7,044 bases of DNA from Planctomycetota bacterium (GCA_027295365.1 JAPULD010000149.1:1-7044); one strand, 5' to 3'. Counted from the stretch's first letter, positions 1 through 6,529 are shown. Numbers and translations: made by a program. Notes: generated by a model not told the origin, from the sequence alone.

Positions 1-296
1 AGCCCTACGACCTCGAAAGCAACAACGGAAAGGTAACCATGAAGTTCGGGCCAGGCTGCAGCGCTGGTGTGTCATCCGGTTTGGCCCCGGACGATCAGAT
101 CGCTGACAAGTCGGAAACTCCAGGCCCACTCCTCGAAGTTGACGACGCAGCGACATCGGGATTGCAGGTTCTCGTGACGTTGCTGAGCAACTGGGGCCCC
201 TGCCCCAACCCCGCCGCCTGCAGCGCCGACCAGAATTACGATGGCGTGATCGATGTCGCCGACCTGCTGAGCTTATTGGAGAATGCCGACTTCTGA
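1..296 (+). CDS. C-terminal part of an exported FG-GAP-type protein with dockerin-like EF-hand module (5' end outside window)
   Basis: The frame is open from position 3 and runs 97 residues to TGA at 294-296, so the gene begins upstream. The ATG at 39 is internal: it falls in 'GKVTMKFGP', which recurs at the end of the last propeller blade of the next gene. After a variable acidic linker comes the conserved tail 'GLQVLVTLLSNWGPCPNPAAC', then DQNYDGVIDVAD. That loop carries acidic or polar residues at EF-hand positions 1, 3, 5, 9 and 12, with Gly at 6 and Ile at 8, as in a dockerin half-repeat. A lone EF-hand at the C-terminus of exported proteins is common in Planctomycetota. It may bind calcium and act in attachment or sorting, but this is inferred. 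The visible part says nothing about the N-terminal domains, although paralogy with the downstream gene suggests an FG-GAP propeller. Confidence 0.85.
   Translation, partial: PYDLESNNGKVTMKFGPGCSAGVSSGLAPDDQIADKSETPGPLLEVDDAATSGLQVLVTLLSNWGPCPNPAACSADQNYDGVIDVADLLSLLENADF
189..296 (+). repeat. Direct repeat copy 1: conserved C-terminal coding module
   Basis: This 108-base stretch encoding the last 35 residues and stop aligns without gaps to 2774-2881. By hand count 92 of 108 bases match (about 85 percent). Several differences are synonymous third-position changes, so the protein module is under constraint while the DNA drifts. It marks the two genes as tandem paralogues at least in this region. 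Confidence 0.85.
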
Positions 297-324
297 ACGA
301 GCATCGTGTTGGGAACTTGAAGTG

Positions 325-331
325 AAAGGAG
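325..331 (+). promoter_or_regulatory. Ribosome binding site deciding the start at 338
   Basis: AAAGGAG lies 6 bases before ATG 338. The in-frame TTG at 332 touches this site directly and would leave no spacing, so ATG 338 is the better start. Confidence 0.75.
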
Positions 332-337
332 TTGATC

Positions 338-2881
338 ATGCGTACTTCTTCAGCATTCATCACCAAGGTGGCAATCGTTTCGTTTTTTGGATTCCTGTAC
401 ACCGCTCCGGCATCCGCCGATGTCATCAAGGTGCCGCGTGATTACGCGACCATCCAGGAGGCCATCAACGCCGCCAGTGATGGCGACACGGTCGCGGTTT
501 CCAAAGGCGTCTACAACGAAAATATCGTGATCTACAAGGGCATCACGGTCCGCAGCACCAATCCCACGAAACCATCCGTCGTCGAGCAGACCATCATCGA
601 CGCCGAGGGTATAGGTTGTAGCGTGGTCATTATCAACCACAACGATGCGGTGCTCAAGGGATTCACGATCACCGGGGGCAATGCGACTTGTTTGTTTCCC
701 GACAACCAAGGAGGCGGCATCTACATCGAAGGTGAACCGGAGGTCTCTCACTGCGTGATCCGGGACAATCACGCCACGTTCGGCGGAGCCCTTATGTTTG
801 CTGTATCGGGAAGACCGGAAATCCTGGATTGCACGATCTCTGGAAACACGGCCACCAGCGGTGGCATCTGCTATACCGACTCGAGTTCATCTCCCAAATT
901 TTTTCGATGTGAGTTCATCAACAATTCATCCAGTGGTTCCAATGGGGGCATGCTCTTAAGGGGAGCAAGCAGCTCATTCGTCGACGACAGCATCTTCATC
1001 GGCAATTTCGCCTCCGGTGGGAATGGCGGTGCCATCACGAATGATTCAGGCAATACGAATATTCGCGATTGCCTCTTCATCGGGAACAGCGCCTCCGGTC
1101 ACGGTGGGGCCATTCATGCGGTGGACATCACACACCTCAGATCATGCGAATTCCTCGGCAACTCCGCCGGTCTCGACGGTGGTAGTCTCAATGCCACGAG
1201 CACGGCCTTCTCGATGGGAATCACCGACTGCAACTTCGCGGACAACACCGCGGGCGGGACCGGCGGCGGCATCAAGAGCGCGGCCGGGACGAGGATCACT
1301 CTCAAAGGATCGTCCCTCTCCTGCAACTCGCCGGATCAGGGGTCCATCGTCACCTTGGTCGATAATGGCGGCAACTGGATTGACACTCAATGCTATGACT
1401 GTGGCCCCGAGATCGGGGGCGGGCTCGGACAGGCCATCGCCAACATCGGCGACGTCGATGGCGACGGCATCGACGATTTCGCGGTTGGGGCTCCCTTCAA
1501 CGACGAAAACGGAGACGACGCCGGCAAAGTGTACGTCTACTCGGGGGCCGCCCCGCACGGAAATGCCCGGAGGGAACTTTGGAGCAAGACCGGCAAGGCG
1601 GCGGGCGACCGGTTCGGGTGGGCGATCGCGTCGGGCGACGTCAACCTGGATGGCGTCAACGACGTCATCGTCGGCGCGCCCCGGGACGACTCGGGCGCCA
1701 ACAACGGGGGGCGGATCTTCGTCTACGACGGCGCCACCGGAGCGTCGCTCTGGAGCAAGAAGGGAAAGATTGCGGGCAACCAGTTTGGCAAGGCCCTCGC
1801 CAGTGGGTTCGACGTCAATAAGGATGGACGTCACGACATTCTCGTGGGAGCCCCCTTCGACGACGAGGGAGGCCGGAATGCTGGCGCCGTCTTCGTCCAC
1901 TCCGGGCGAGGGGCCCTGATCAAAAAGCTCCTCGGCGAGGCCAAGAAGGACGAGTTCGGTAGTGCGGTCGCCTTCGTGGGCAAGGTCAATGGCGATGCGC
2001 CTTCGGACTTCATCGTCGGGGCTCCGAAGCACGACAAGAACAGCAAGGCCAATGCGGGAGCCGCGTACGTGTACGCCGGGAAGAGCTACAAACTCCTGTA
2101 CAAGAAATTTGGTCAACAAGCCGGGGACCTCTTCGGGACCGCGGTCGGTCGCGCAGGCAGCACGAACCGCAATGCAAAACCCTACTTCATCGTCGGGGCC
2201 CCGAAATACGACAATTTCCTGCTCATCAACACGGGCCGGGTCTACGCCTACTCGAGCAAGGACGGCAAGCTCGTTTGGAGAGAACGCGGCACCGTGTCCG
2301 GCGCGCTCCTGGGCTCGTCGCTCGCCGACGCCGGACCCCTGAACTGCGACGCCCGCCACGATGTGCTCGCCGGGGCCCCCGGGACCCCCGACAACTTTGA
2401 TCTCGCCATAAAGAAAGTCGGAGCCGTGGAAGTCATCTCCGGAAAGACGGGATTCCCGATCGCCTTCTACAGGGGCAGCAACGAATTCGATCGGTTCGGC
2501 ACCGCGGTGGCGGGCCTGGGCTCGGTGTACGACGAAATGGATCCGATCCTCCTCATGGGCGCCCCGGGCGACGACGCGGACTGCCTCGAACCCTTCATCG
2601 CCGGGAACAACTACGGAAAGGTGACCATGAAGTTCGGTCCCCAATGCGAAGACATCGTGTTCAAGTCGGCCCAGGTGGAGCGGATCACCGACACGGTGAC
2701 CCCGCGCGACGTGATCCCCCGAGAAGACGATGCCTCGAATTCGGGATTGCAGGCACTTGCGATGGTGCTGGACAATTGGGGGCCATGCCCCAACCCCGCC
2801 GCCTGCCCAGTTGACCAGAATTACGATGGCGACATCGACGTCGCCGACCTGCTGAGCGTCCTGGAGAACGCCGATTTCTGA
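338..2881 (+). CDS. Exported beta-helix / seven-bladed FG-GAP propeller / dockerin-like EF-hand protein
   Basis: The product is 847 residues. Residues 1-27 form a signal peptide (MRTSS, a hydrophobic core, then APASA before D28), so it is exported. Residues about 28-350 resemble a right-handed parallel beta-helix: 'DYATIQEAINAASDGDTV' is the usual opening. Seven coils then carry a C-x-F/I-x-x-N...GG(A/G/M/S) pattern similar to the FxxN and GGA(I/L/V) repeats of chlamydial polymorphic membrane proteins. Residues about 357-770 hold seven FG-GAP repeats (GLGQ/RFGW/QFGK..., each with a GAP core), enough for a complete propeller. Calcium-type loops DVDGDGIDD, DVNLDGVND and DVNKDGRHD are intact in blades 1-3 and degenerate in blades 4-7. 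Residues 812-847 are the NWGPCPNPAAC plus DQNYDGDIDVAD module shared with the upstream gene. The 41-base gap and same strand suggest co-transcription with that paralogue. No catalytic residues are recognisable, so a binding, adhesion or surface role is inferred; a polysaccharide-binding or lyase activity of the helix is possible but not shown. Confidence 0.93.
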   Translation: MRTSSAFITKVAIVSFFGFLYTAPASADVIKVPRDYATIQEAINAASDGDTVAVSKGVYNENIVIYKGITVRSTNPTKPSVVEQTIIDAEGIGCSVVIINHNDAVLKGFTITGGNATCLFPDNQGGGIYIEGEPEVSHCVIRDNHATFGGALMFAVSGRPEILDCTISGNTATSGGICYTDSSSSPKFFRCEFINNSSSGSNGGMLLRGASSSFVDDSIFIGNFASGGNGGAITNDSGNTNIRDCLFIGNSASGHGGAIHAVDITHLRSCEFLGNSAGLDGGSLNATSTAFSMGITDCNFADNTAGGTGGGIKSAAGTRITLKGSSLSCNSPDQGSIVTLVDNGGNWIDTQCYDCGPEIGGGLGQAIANIGDVDGDGIDDFAVGAPFNDENGDDAGKVYVYSGAAPHGNARRELWSKTGKAAGDRFGWAIASGDVNLDGVNDVIVGAPRDDSGANNGGRIFVYDGATGASLWSKKGKIAGNQFGKALASGFDVNKDGRHDILVGAPFDDEGGRNAGAVFVHSGRGALIKKLLGEAKKDEFGSAVAFVGKVNGDAPSDFIVGAPKHDKNSKANAGAAYVYAGKSYKLLYKKFGQQAGDLFGTAVGRAGSTNRNAKPYFIVGAPKYDNFLLINTGRVYAYSSKDGKLVWRERGTVSGALLGSSLADAGPLNCDARHDVLAGAPGTPDNFDLAIKKVGAVEVISGKTGFPIAFYRGSNEFDRFGTAVAGLGSVYDEMDPILLMGAPGDDADCLEPFIAGNNYGKVTMKFGPQCEDIVFKSAQVERITDTVTPRDVIPREDDASNSGLQALAMVLDNWGPCPNPAACPVDQNYDGDIDVADLLSVLENADF
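2774..2881 (+). repeat. Direct repeat copy 2: conserved C-terminal coding module
   Basis: Gap-free partner of 189-296, encoding NWGPCPNPAAC and a single EF-hand loop followed by VADLLSVLENADF. The copies differ in the linker between the second Cys and the EF-hand (SA versus PV) and at the loop position 7 residue (V versus D). Confidence 0.85.
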
Positions 2882-2915
2882 TCGTGCGTGGTGGAGACCG
2901 GAAGAGGAAAGACAT

Positions 2916-5435
2916 TCAGTTCGATGGATCGTCGCGCCGATCGAGCGGTTGCGTCAGGTACGACGACTCCCCTTCCCGAATGGCGAATCGCATCTCGACG
3001 GGGAGATCCTCGAAGACCTGCACCTGCCCGGTCGGCCAGCGGATGCTCATCCGATCGATACGCTGAACGTCACCGACGCCAATGATAAGTTCGACGGGGC
3101 CCTGGCCCGAAAAGCCGTTGGCGGGGAAGACGTCGCGGATGATCCGCCGCCCCCCCACTTCGACGATGACGCGTGATCCGATGCCGGCGCGATTGCTTTG
3201 CACGCCCACGAGATCCACACGTATGCGTTTCAAGTTTCGAGGAAACTCGTTGAGGAACAACCGCAACGGCCCGCCCCCGGCCGATCCCACCAACAGGTCC
3301 GGCACGCCATCGCCGTTGAAGTCGCCCGGAATGACTTGGCGCGAGTCGGCGGTGATGTTGGCGTTCGAGGCGAACGAGACATCGAGAAAACCGTTGCCGC
3401 CATGGTTGAGGTACACGCAGTTGGGCTCGTACGCGCTGAGGTTGCCTTCGATCTCGAGGATCTCGAACGGATTCTCGACCCAGAACTCGCCAGCCTCCTC
3501 ATTGACTTCACCCAGTTTTACCGTCAGGGCTTCACGGTCGAGGGGCTGTGACACGACAGCCCTCCAGAGACACGTTCAGCCATCCGGTTTATGGGGTGAG
3601 AAGCTCATGAACCCGGTGGTGGCGTAGAGGTCGAGCCAGCCGTCCCCGTCGAGATCGACCATGGCCGGGGCGTAGGCCCACCCGACGCCGTTGACGTGAA
3701 GTTCCTCGCTGTTCTCATGAAATTGCGATTGGGCCGAAGGACGGGAGTACAGGCGGTTCCCCGCACACGATCCCACGATCTGCTCGTAGATGCCTTCGGG
3801 ATAATCGTCGGCCCCGACGTGGGCAATGATCCGCCGGCCCATCTTCGAGTACATGTTGGCGACGTAGATCTCGGGGTTGCCATCGTTGTCGAGATCACCC
3901 GTGGCAACGCCCATGGAGGTTGAGAAGTCACCCGTACCGGTTTCGTCGGTCACATCCTCGAATCGCCCATCACCTCGGTTGCGGAGGAGCGTGTTCTGCC
4001 CGAAATCATTGGCGATGTAGAGATCGGGGAAATGATCATCATCCAGGAAGAGCCATGATGCCGCGAACGTCTGTCCCAGCCCGCCCGAGGCATTGGATTC
4101 GTCAGTCACGTTTCGAAAGACGCCGTTGCCTTCGTTGCGCCAGAGTTCGTTGGCCCCGCCATCCTGGCTGCCTCCAACCCAGGGCTTGATCGAGATGTCG
4201 GGCTTGTCCTCGGGCACCTGGTAGAGGACGTACAGATCGAGAAGGCCATCCCCATCGTAATCCGCGACCGCGCTGCCCATGGGCTCGAAACGGAATCGCA
4301 AACCGCTGCGTTCAGTCACGTCGACGAACCGTACGCCCCCTTCGTTGTGATAGAGCTTGTCGCCCAGTATCAGGTCGGGATATGAATCGTTGTCGTAATC
4401 GATCCAGGTCACGAGCGAAGTACCGGTCCTGACCCAATCGTTCTTCCAGGAAGTGAATCCCATCCTGGGCCCGATGTTGATGAAGAAGGAGCCGCCATCG
4501 GATTCCAGCAACAATGGCTGCCCTTCGGTGGTGGCGATGGCGATGTCAAGGTCGCCATCACGATCAAAGTCCTCCACCGCGAGCTGAAAACGATATTGTG
4601 CGCGATACTTGGCGGGCAATTCCCAGTTGTCGTAGAGAGGAGCCTCATCAAGACCGACCTCCTTCGTGACCTCCCGCATCAGAGCACGCTGGCTCTTGCG
4701 AAGTGATTCATTTTCATACGCCCATCGTTCTACGATCGGACTGGTGCGAATCGTCGCATCATCCTCGAATCGAAAGTCAATGGCATGCGTGGAGACGACT
4801 TCGATTGGTGCACCTTTGCCATCGAGGCCCTGGACCGCCAGCAAGCATTGCGTGCGATAAAAGGAATCGTCCTCCGGGTCGCGAGCAATGTGGAGGATCC
4901 GCAACCGCTTTTTCGTAATCTCCTTGATCGGTGACAACCCGAGCTGCAATTCCTTGATCAACCCCGAACCATCAGTCTGAATCACGCTTTCCTGATCAGC
5001 GCCGAGTCGGATTTCCGTAAACTGACCATACCGAATCAACTGAACGTCCGTCTTCGACAATGTCTGGGCCACGATTTGTTTCTTGAGAAAGGATTCCGCT
5101 TTCTCGAGATCCCCTTCGACCACCGCCTCGAGGAAAGGCTTGCAGAAAAACGTTTCGAGTTCGAAGACCAGATGTTCGAGATCCCAAATGTACTTCTGTT
5201 TCTCCAGATTCAACTCGGCGTTCTGAATCATGTCGAGATTCACGCCCCCTGCAGCTCCAGCCGAGGGTTCGGGGCGAGATGCCACATCGGAATTCGACTC
5301 ATCGAAGGGCTCGGTGGGGTTGGCAGAAGAGGGTGAAGACTTTTCACACGACATCGCGCCGCTTACGAGGCAAACGATCAGGAAAGAAGCCGCGGATCGG
5401 CGGATCGGCTTGCTTGTCTCAAAACCTGGGGTCAC
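2916..5435 (-). CDS. CRTAC1-like VCBS/FG-GAP propeller lipoprotein with ASPIC/UnbV domain; candidate selenoprotein (in-frame TGA as residue 620)
   Basis: Reading from GTG 5435 to TGA 2918-2916 gives 839 residues if the single in-frame TGA at 3578-3576 is decoded. An in-frame stop lies 18 bases before the GTG, and a GGAG lies upstream at usable spacing. Residues 1-30 look like a lipoprotein signal (RR, hydrophobic core, GAMSC with Cys30), suggesting membrane anchoring outside the cytoplasm. Residues about 65-270 form a mixed alpha/beta domain, possibly NTF2-like (weak guess). Calcium-type blade loops fall at about 289-297, 346-354, 392-400, 463-471, 514-522, 594-602 and, after the TGA, 705-713, giving seven blades. 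Residues about 738-815 match ASPIC/UnbV ('ELIIGVGDVQRIDRMSIRWP', then GQVQVFEDLP). Sequence around the TGA reads KPDG-U-TCLWRAVVSQ, so decoding as selenocysteine gives a UxC motif. Family members are usually exported and calcium-binding, with poorly known function. If TGA acts as a stop, the product lacks blade 7 and ASPIC/UnbV. One continuous gene is well supported; selenocysteine is a strong hypothesis. Confidence 0.8.
3543..3578 (-). promoter_or_regulatory. Candidate SECIS element with its UGA codon
   Basis: On the minus strand, UGA (3578-3576) is followed after 20 bases by a 6-nt loop CGUGUC (3555-3550). The loop is closed by the perfect 7-bp stem GGGCUGU (3562-3556) with ACAGCCC (3549-3543). 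Beyond one A.C mismatch the stem can extend by three more pairs, two of them G.U. Bacterial SECIS elements lie directly after the UGA inside the coding region, with the apical loop roughly 16-37 nt downstream and a G in the first two loop positions. Both rules are met, with G at position 2. There is no obvious bulged U of the E. coli fdhF kind, and none is required across all bacteria. No T-run follows, so it is not a terminator. Confidence 0.6.
3552..3565 (-). promoter_or_regulatory. Internal Shine-Dalgarno-like GGAGGG before GTG 3554 (alternative restart)
   Basis: GGAGGG at 3565-3560 sits 5 bases before an in-frame GTG at 3554-3552. It could allow ribosomes that stop at TGA 3578 to restart and make a 212-residue fragment. 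That fragment would have no signal peptide and would begin between blades 6 and 7, so it would be an unlikely stand-alone exported protein. The same bases encode Trp-Arg-Ala and form one arm of the hairpin, so the match may be incidental. Confidence 0.3.
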
Positions 5436-5490
5436 GCAGCAGGCTCCATCTCAGGAATCAGGGAGTGCAAAGGATTGAAGATCCTCAGGG

Positions 5491-5496
5491 AGTATA
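5491..5496 (-). promoter_or_regulatory. Possible -10 element for the CRTAC1-like gene
   Basis: TATACT reads on the minus strand about 55 bases before the GTG start. No good -35 hexamer lies at 16-18 bases. TTGGCA is present but only 13 bases away, so this is a weak call. Confidence 0.25.
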
Positions 5497-5529
5497 CGAA
5501 CCGAAACACTGCCAAGACACTATCTCCTC

Positions 5530-5555
5530 TGATTGGCGTATTCTCGGACCAATCA
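5530..5555. repeat. Inverted repeat TGATTGG / CCAATCA, 12-base spacer
   Basis: Perfect 7-bp arms at 5530-5536 and 5549-5555 have centres 19 bases apart, near two helical turns. It lies about 95 bases upstream of the CRTAC1-like start, in the divergent region. It could be an operator for a dimeric regulator or a leader hairpin; no regulator family is assigned. Confidence 0.4.
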
Positions 5556-5668
5556 AGCGCATGACCAGATTCCATACTCCCATTTCGACCCGCGTGTTCA
5601 TTCGGGCCGCAGAATCACTACATCTTGACTGGAAAGGTCAAATCTCGTGCTTCCACAGTCTTATTACA

Positions 5669-5682
5669 CCGATCCGTATCGG
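5669..5682. repeat. Short inverted repeat CCGAT-ccgt-ATCGG
   Basis: Five-bp arms around a four-base loop, about 47 bases before ATG 5729. It may be a leader hairpin or small operator. At this length chance is a real possibility. Confidence 0.25.
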
Positions 5683-5728
5683 AAAATGAAGCCACGGAAA
5701 ACATCTTCTATTTGACAAGGCCACATCG

Positions 5729-6028
5729 ATGATCAGACCCGAGCGGGGGCACCGAAGACAATTCTGCATGCGTGTCAAACATAAACATGCATGTATTACG
5801 GTATTGACGTATATGTCCCTCTCGCTGGCGGGGGTCGCCTCGTTTCGCTTGCCTTCTTCACTGCCTGCAGCACACCATGCGATCTCCCCCGCCGTCCATC
5901 CAACGCAGGTGCATCCTGATGATTCTCAAATCACAACCATGAAACCATCTCACGATGATGAGCTGGTTGATGATTTCAATTGTCCAATTCACGTGACGTT
6001 ATCTCAAGCAAACGCCGGGGAGCAATGA
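5729..6028 (+). CDS. Small predicted exported protein, histidine-rich tail, unknown function
   Basis: I do not recognise this 99-residue ORF. AAGG lies 8 bases before ATG 5729. An in-frame ATG at 5768 would give 86 residues starting MRVKHKHACITVLTYMSLSLAG, which looks more like a classic signal peptide: basic start, then a hydrophobic stretch ending near GVAS. After it the chain is rich in His, Pro, Ser and Asp, with no known motif and two Cys in the whole ORF apart from the tail Cys near 'DFNCPIH'. The stop TGA (6026-6028) overlaps the start of the next ORF as ATGA, the classic arrangement for translational coupling. That overlap is the main reason to believe the pair. It is divergent from the CRTAC1-like gene. 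It could still be a chance ORF. Confidence 0.5.
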   Translation: MIRPERGHRRQFCMRVKHKHACITVLTYMSLSLAGVASFRLPSSLPAAHHAISPAVHPTQVHPDDSQITTMKPSHDDELVDDFNCPIHVTLSQANAGEQ

Positions 6029-6276
6029 ATCTGATGAACGATGATCATCGAACCAGGAATCGTCTGTTTGTATTCATCGCGATCATGATGTTGATCGTCG
6101 GTGGTCATTGGTTTCTGAATCGCACTTCCACCCAGGAAGCACTTGAAGCGTCCGCAGATGTCATCGCACCTGGCCCTGATCATTGGCAGAGGAACCTGAA
6201 CGCCATCGATGAGGCACAGCAGGTCACGCAACTGATCAATGCTCGGCAATCACTTGCCGGCAAATACCACGACTGA
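6025..6276 (+). CDS. Small single-pass membrane protein, unknown function
   Basis: The product is 83 residues from ATG 6025, which overlaps the previous stop (ATGA). GGGGAG at 6017-6022 precedes it, close to this ATG but better spaced for the in-frame ATG at 6034, so either may be used. Residues about 14-31 (LFVFIAIMMLIVGGHWFL) form one membrane segment after a charged N-terminus containing HRTRNR, which predicts a cytoplasmic N-terminus and an external C-terminal tail of about 50 residues. The tail is polar and probably helical (EALEASADV, then NAIDEAQQVTQLINARQS). An earlier TTG at 5980 also lies in frame but would overlap the upstream ORF deeply and lacks a clear binding site. No family recognised. 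Confidence 0.55.
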   Translation: MNLMNDDHRTRNRLFVFIAIMMLIVGGHWFLNRTSTQEALEASADVIAPGPDHWQRNLNAIDEAQQVTQLINARQSLAGKYHD

Positions 6277-6289
6277 TCGTTCTCGATCA
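6274..6289 (+). terminator. Weak hairpin at the end of the small ORF pair
   Basis: TGATCG-ttct-CGATCA forms a 6-bp stem that begins at the stop codon of the membrane protein. No T-run follows, so it would be a poor intrinsic terminator. It may instead protect the 3' end, or be incidental. Confidence 0.25.
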
Positions 6290-6337
6290 TCAGGTGTCGA
6301 TTGGCTGGGTGCCCCTTTTAAATTGATTCCCGCTAAA

Positions 6338-6529
6338 CTAGTCTTCGCTATCAAAGAAAAGCCTTAATGTGTTTCCCTGATCAATGAGATCGAGATCGGC
6401 TTGAATCGCTGCATGGAATTGGAGCTGAGTCATATGAGCTGAACTGGAAGCCAATCGCACATCAAGGTCTTTCTGATGCCTTTTCTGCCCTGTCAGGCAA
6501 CTCTTTTCTTTTACAGCCCAGAGTGCCAT
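6338..6529 (-). CDS. Doubtful small ORF or gene remnant, unknown
   Basis: From ATG 6529 to TAG 6340-6338 this gives 63 residues beginning MALWAVKEKSCLTGQK and ending NTLRLFFDSED. GAGG lies three to four bases before the ATG, which is tight. A TTG at 6538 is also in frame. The composition looks protein-like (mixed charged and hydrophobic residues, no low complexity), but no domain is recognised. It may be a small gene, the eroded end of a former mobile or accessory gene, or chance. Confidence 0.25.
   Translation of the reverse strand: MALWAVKEKSCLTGQKRHQKDLDVRLASSSAHMTQLQFHAAIQADLDLIDQGNTLRLFFDSED

Larger units (their letters stand above)
5436..5728. other. Divergent intergenic region
   Basis: This stretch of about 290 bases lies between the minus-strand CRTAC1-like gene and the plus-strand small ORF pair, so it should hold promoters for both. 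The only structures I see are the weak -10 at 5491-5496 and the two inverted repeats listed separately. No convincing ORF or RNA gene is visible. Confidence 0.6.

Noticed and set aside
332..337. TTG 332 as the start of the FG-GAP gene
   Set aside because: It abuts the GGAG and leaves no spacing. ATG 338 has ideal spacing and starts a normal signal peptide.
1017..1919. 300-residue plus-strand ORF
   Set aside because: It is a frame-shifted shadow of the FG-GAP gene, with low-complexity Arg, Ser, Thr, Pro composition and no motif.
1142..2644. 500-residue minus-strand ORF
   Set aside because: It is antisense to the FG-GAP gene. The long open frame follows from GC-rich codons in the real gene; the translation is dominated by V, E, G, R and D with no domain or signal peptide.
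2882..2915. Bidirectional terminator between the convergent genes
   Set aside because: The 34-base gap contains no stem-loop or T-run on either strand.
3543..3562. The GGGCTGT/ACAGCCC hairpin as a rho-independent terminator
   Set aside because: It lies inside an open coding frame and no T-run follows on either strand.
3576..3578. Frameshift between two halves of the CRTAC1-like gene
   Set aside because: Both halves are in exactly the same frame; only a single TGA separates them.
5395..5410. Tandem GGCGGATC-like repeat near the lipoprotein start
   Set aside because: It encodes the basic Ile-Arg-Arg-Ser part of the signal peptide; the repetition comes from similar codons and is too short to matter.
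5712..5717. TTGACA as a -35 box for the small ORF pair
   Set aside because: No acceptable -10 lies 16-18 bases downstream, and such a promoter would start transcription after ATG 5729. It could only serve ATG 5768.
5980..6024. TTG 5980 as start of the small membrane protein
   Set aside because: ATG 6025 has a GGGGAG and forms the ATGA overlap; the added 15 residues would overlap the upstream ORF without benefit.
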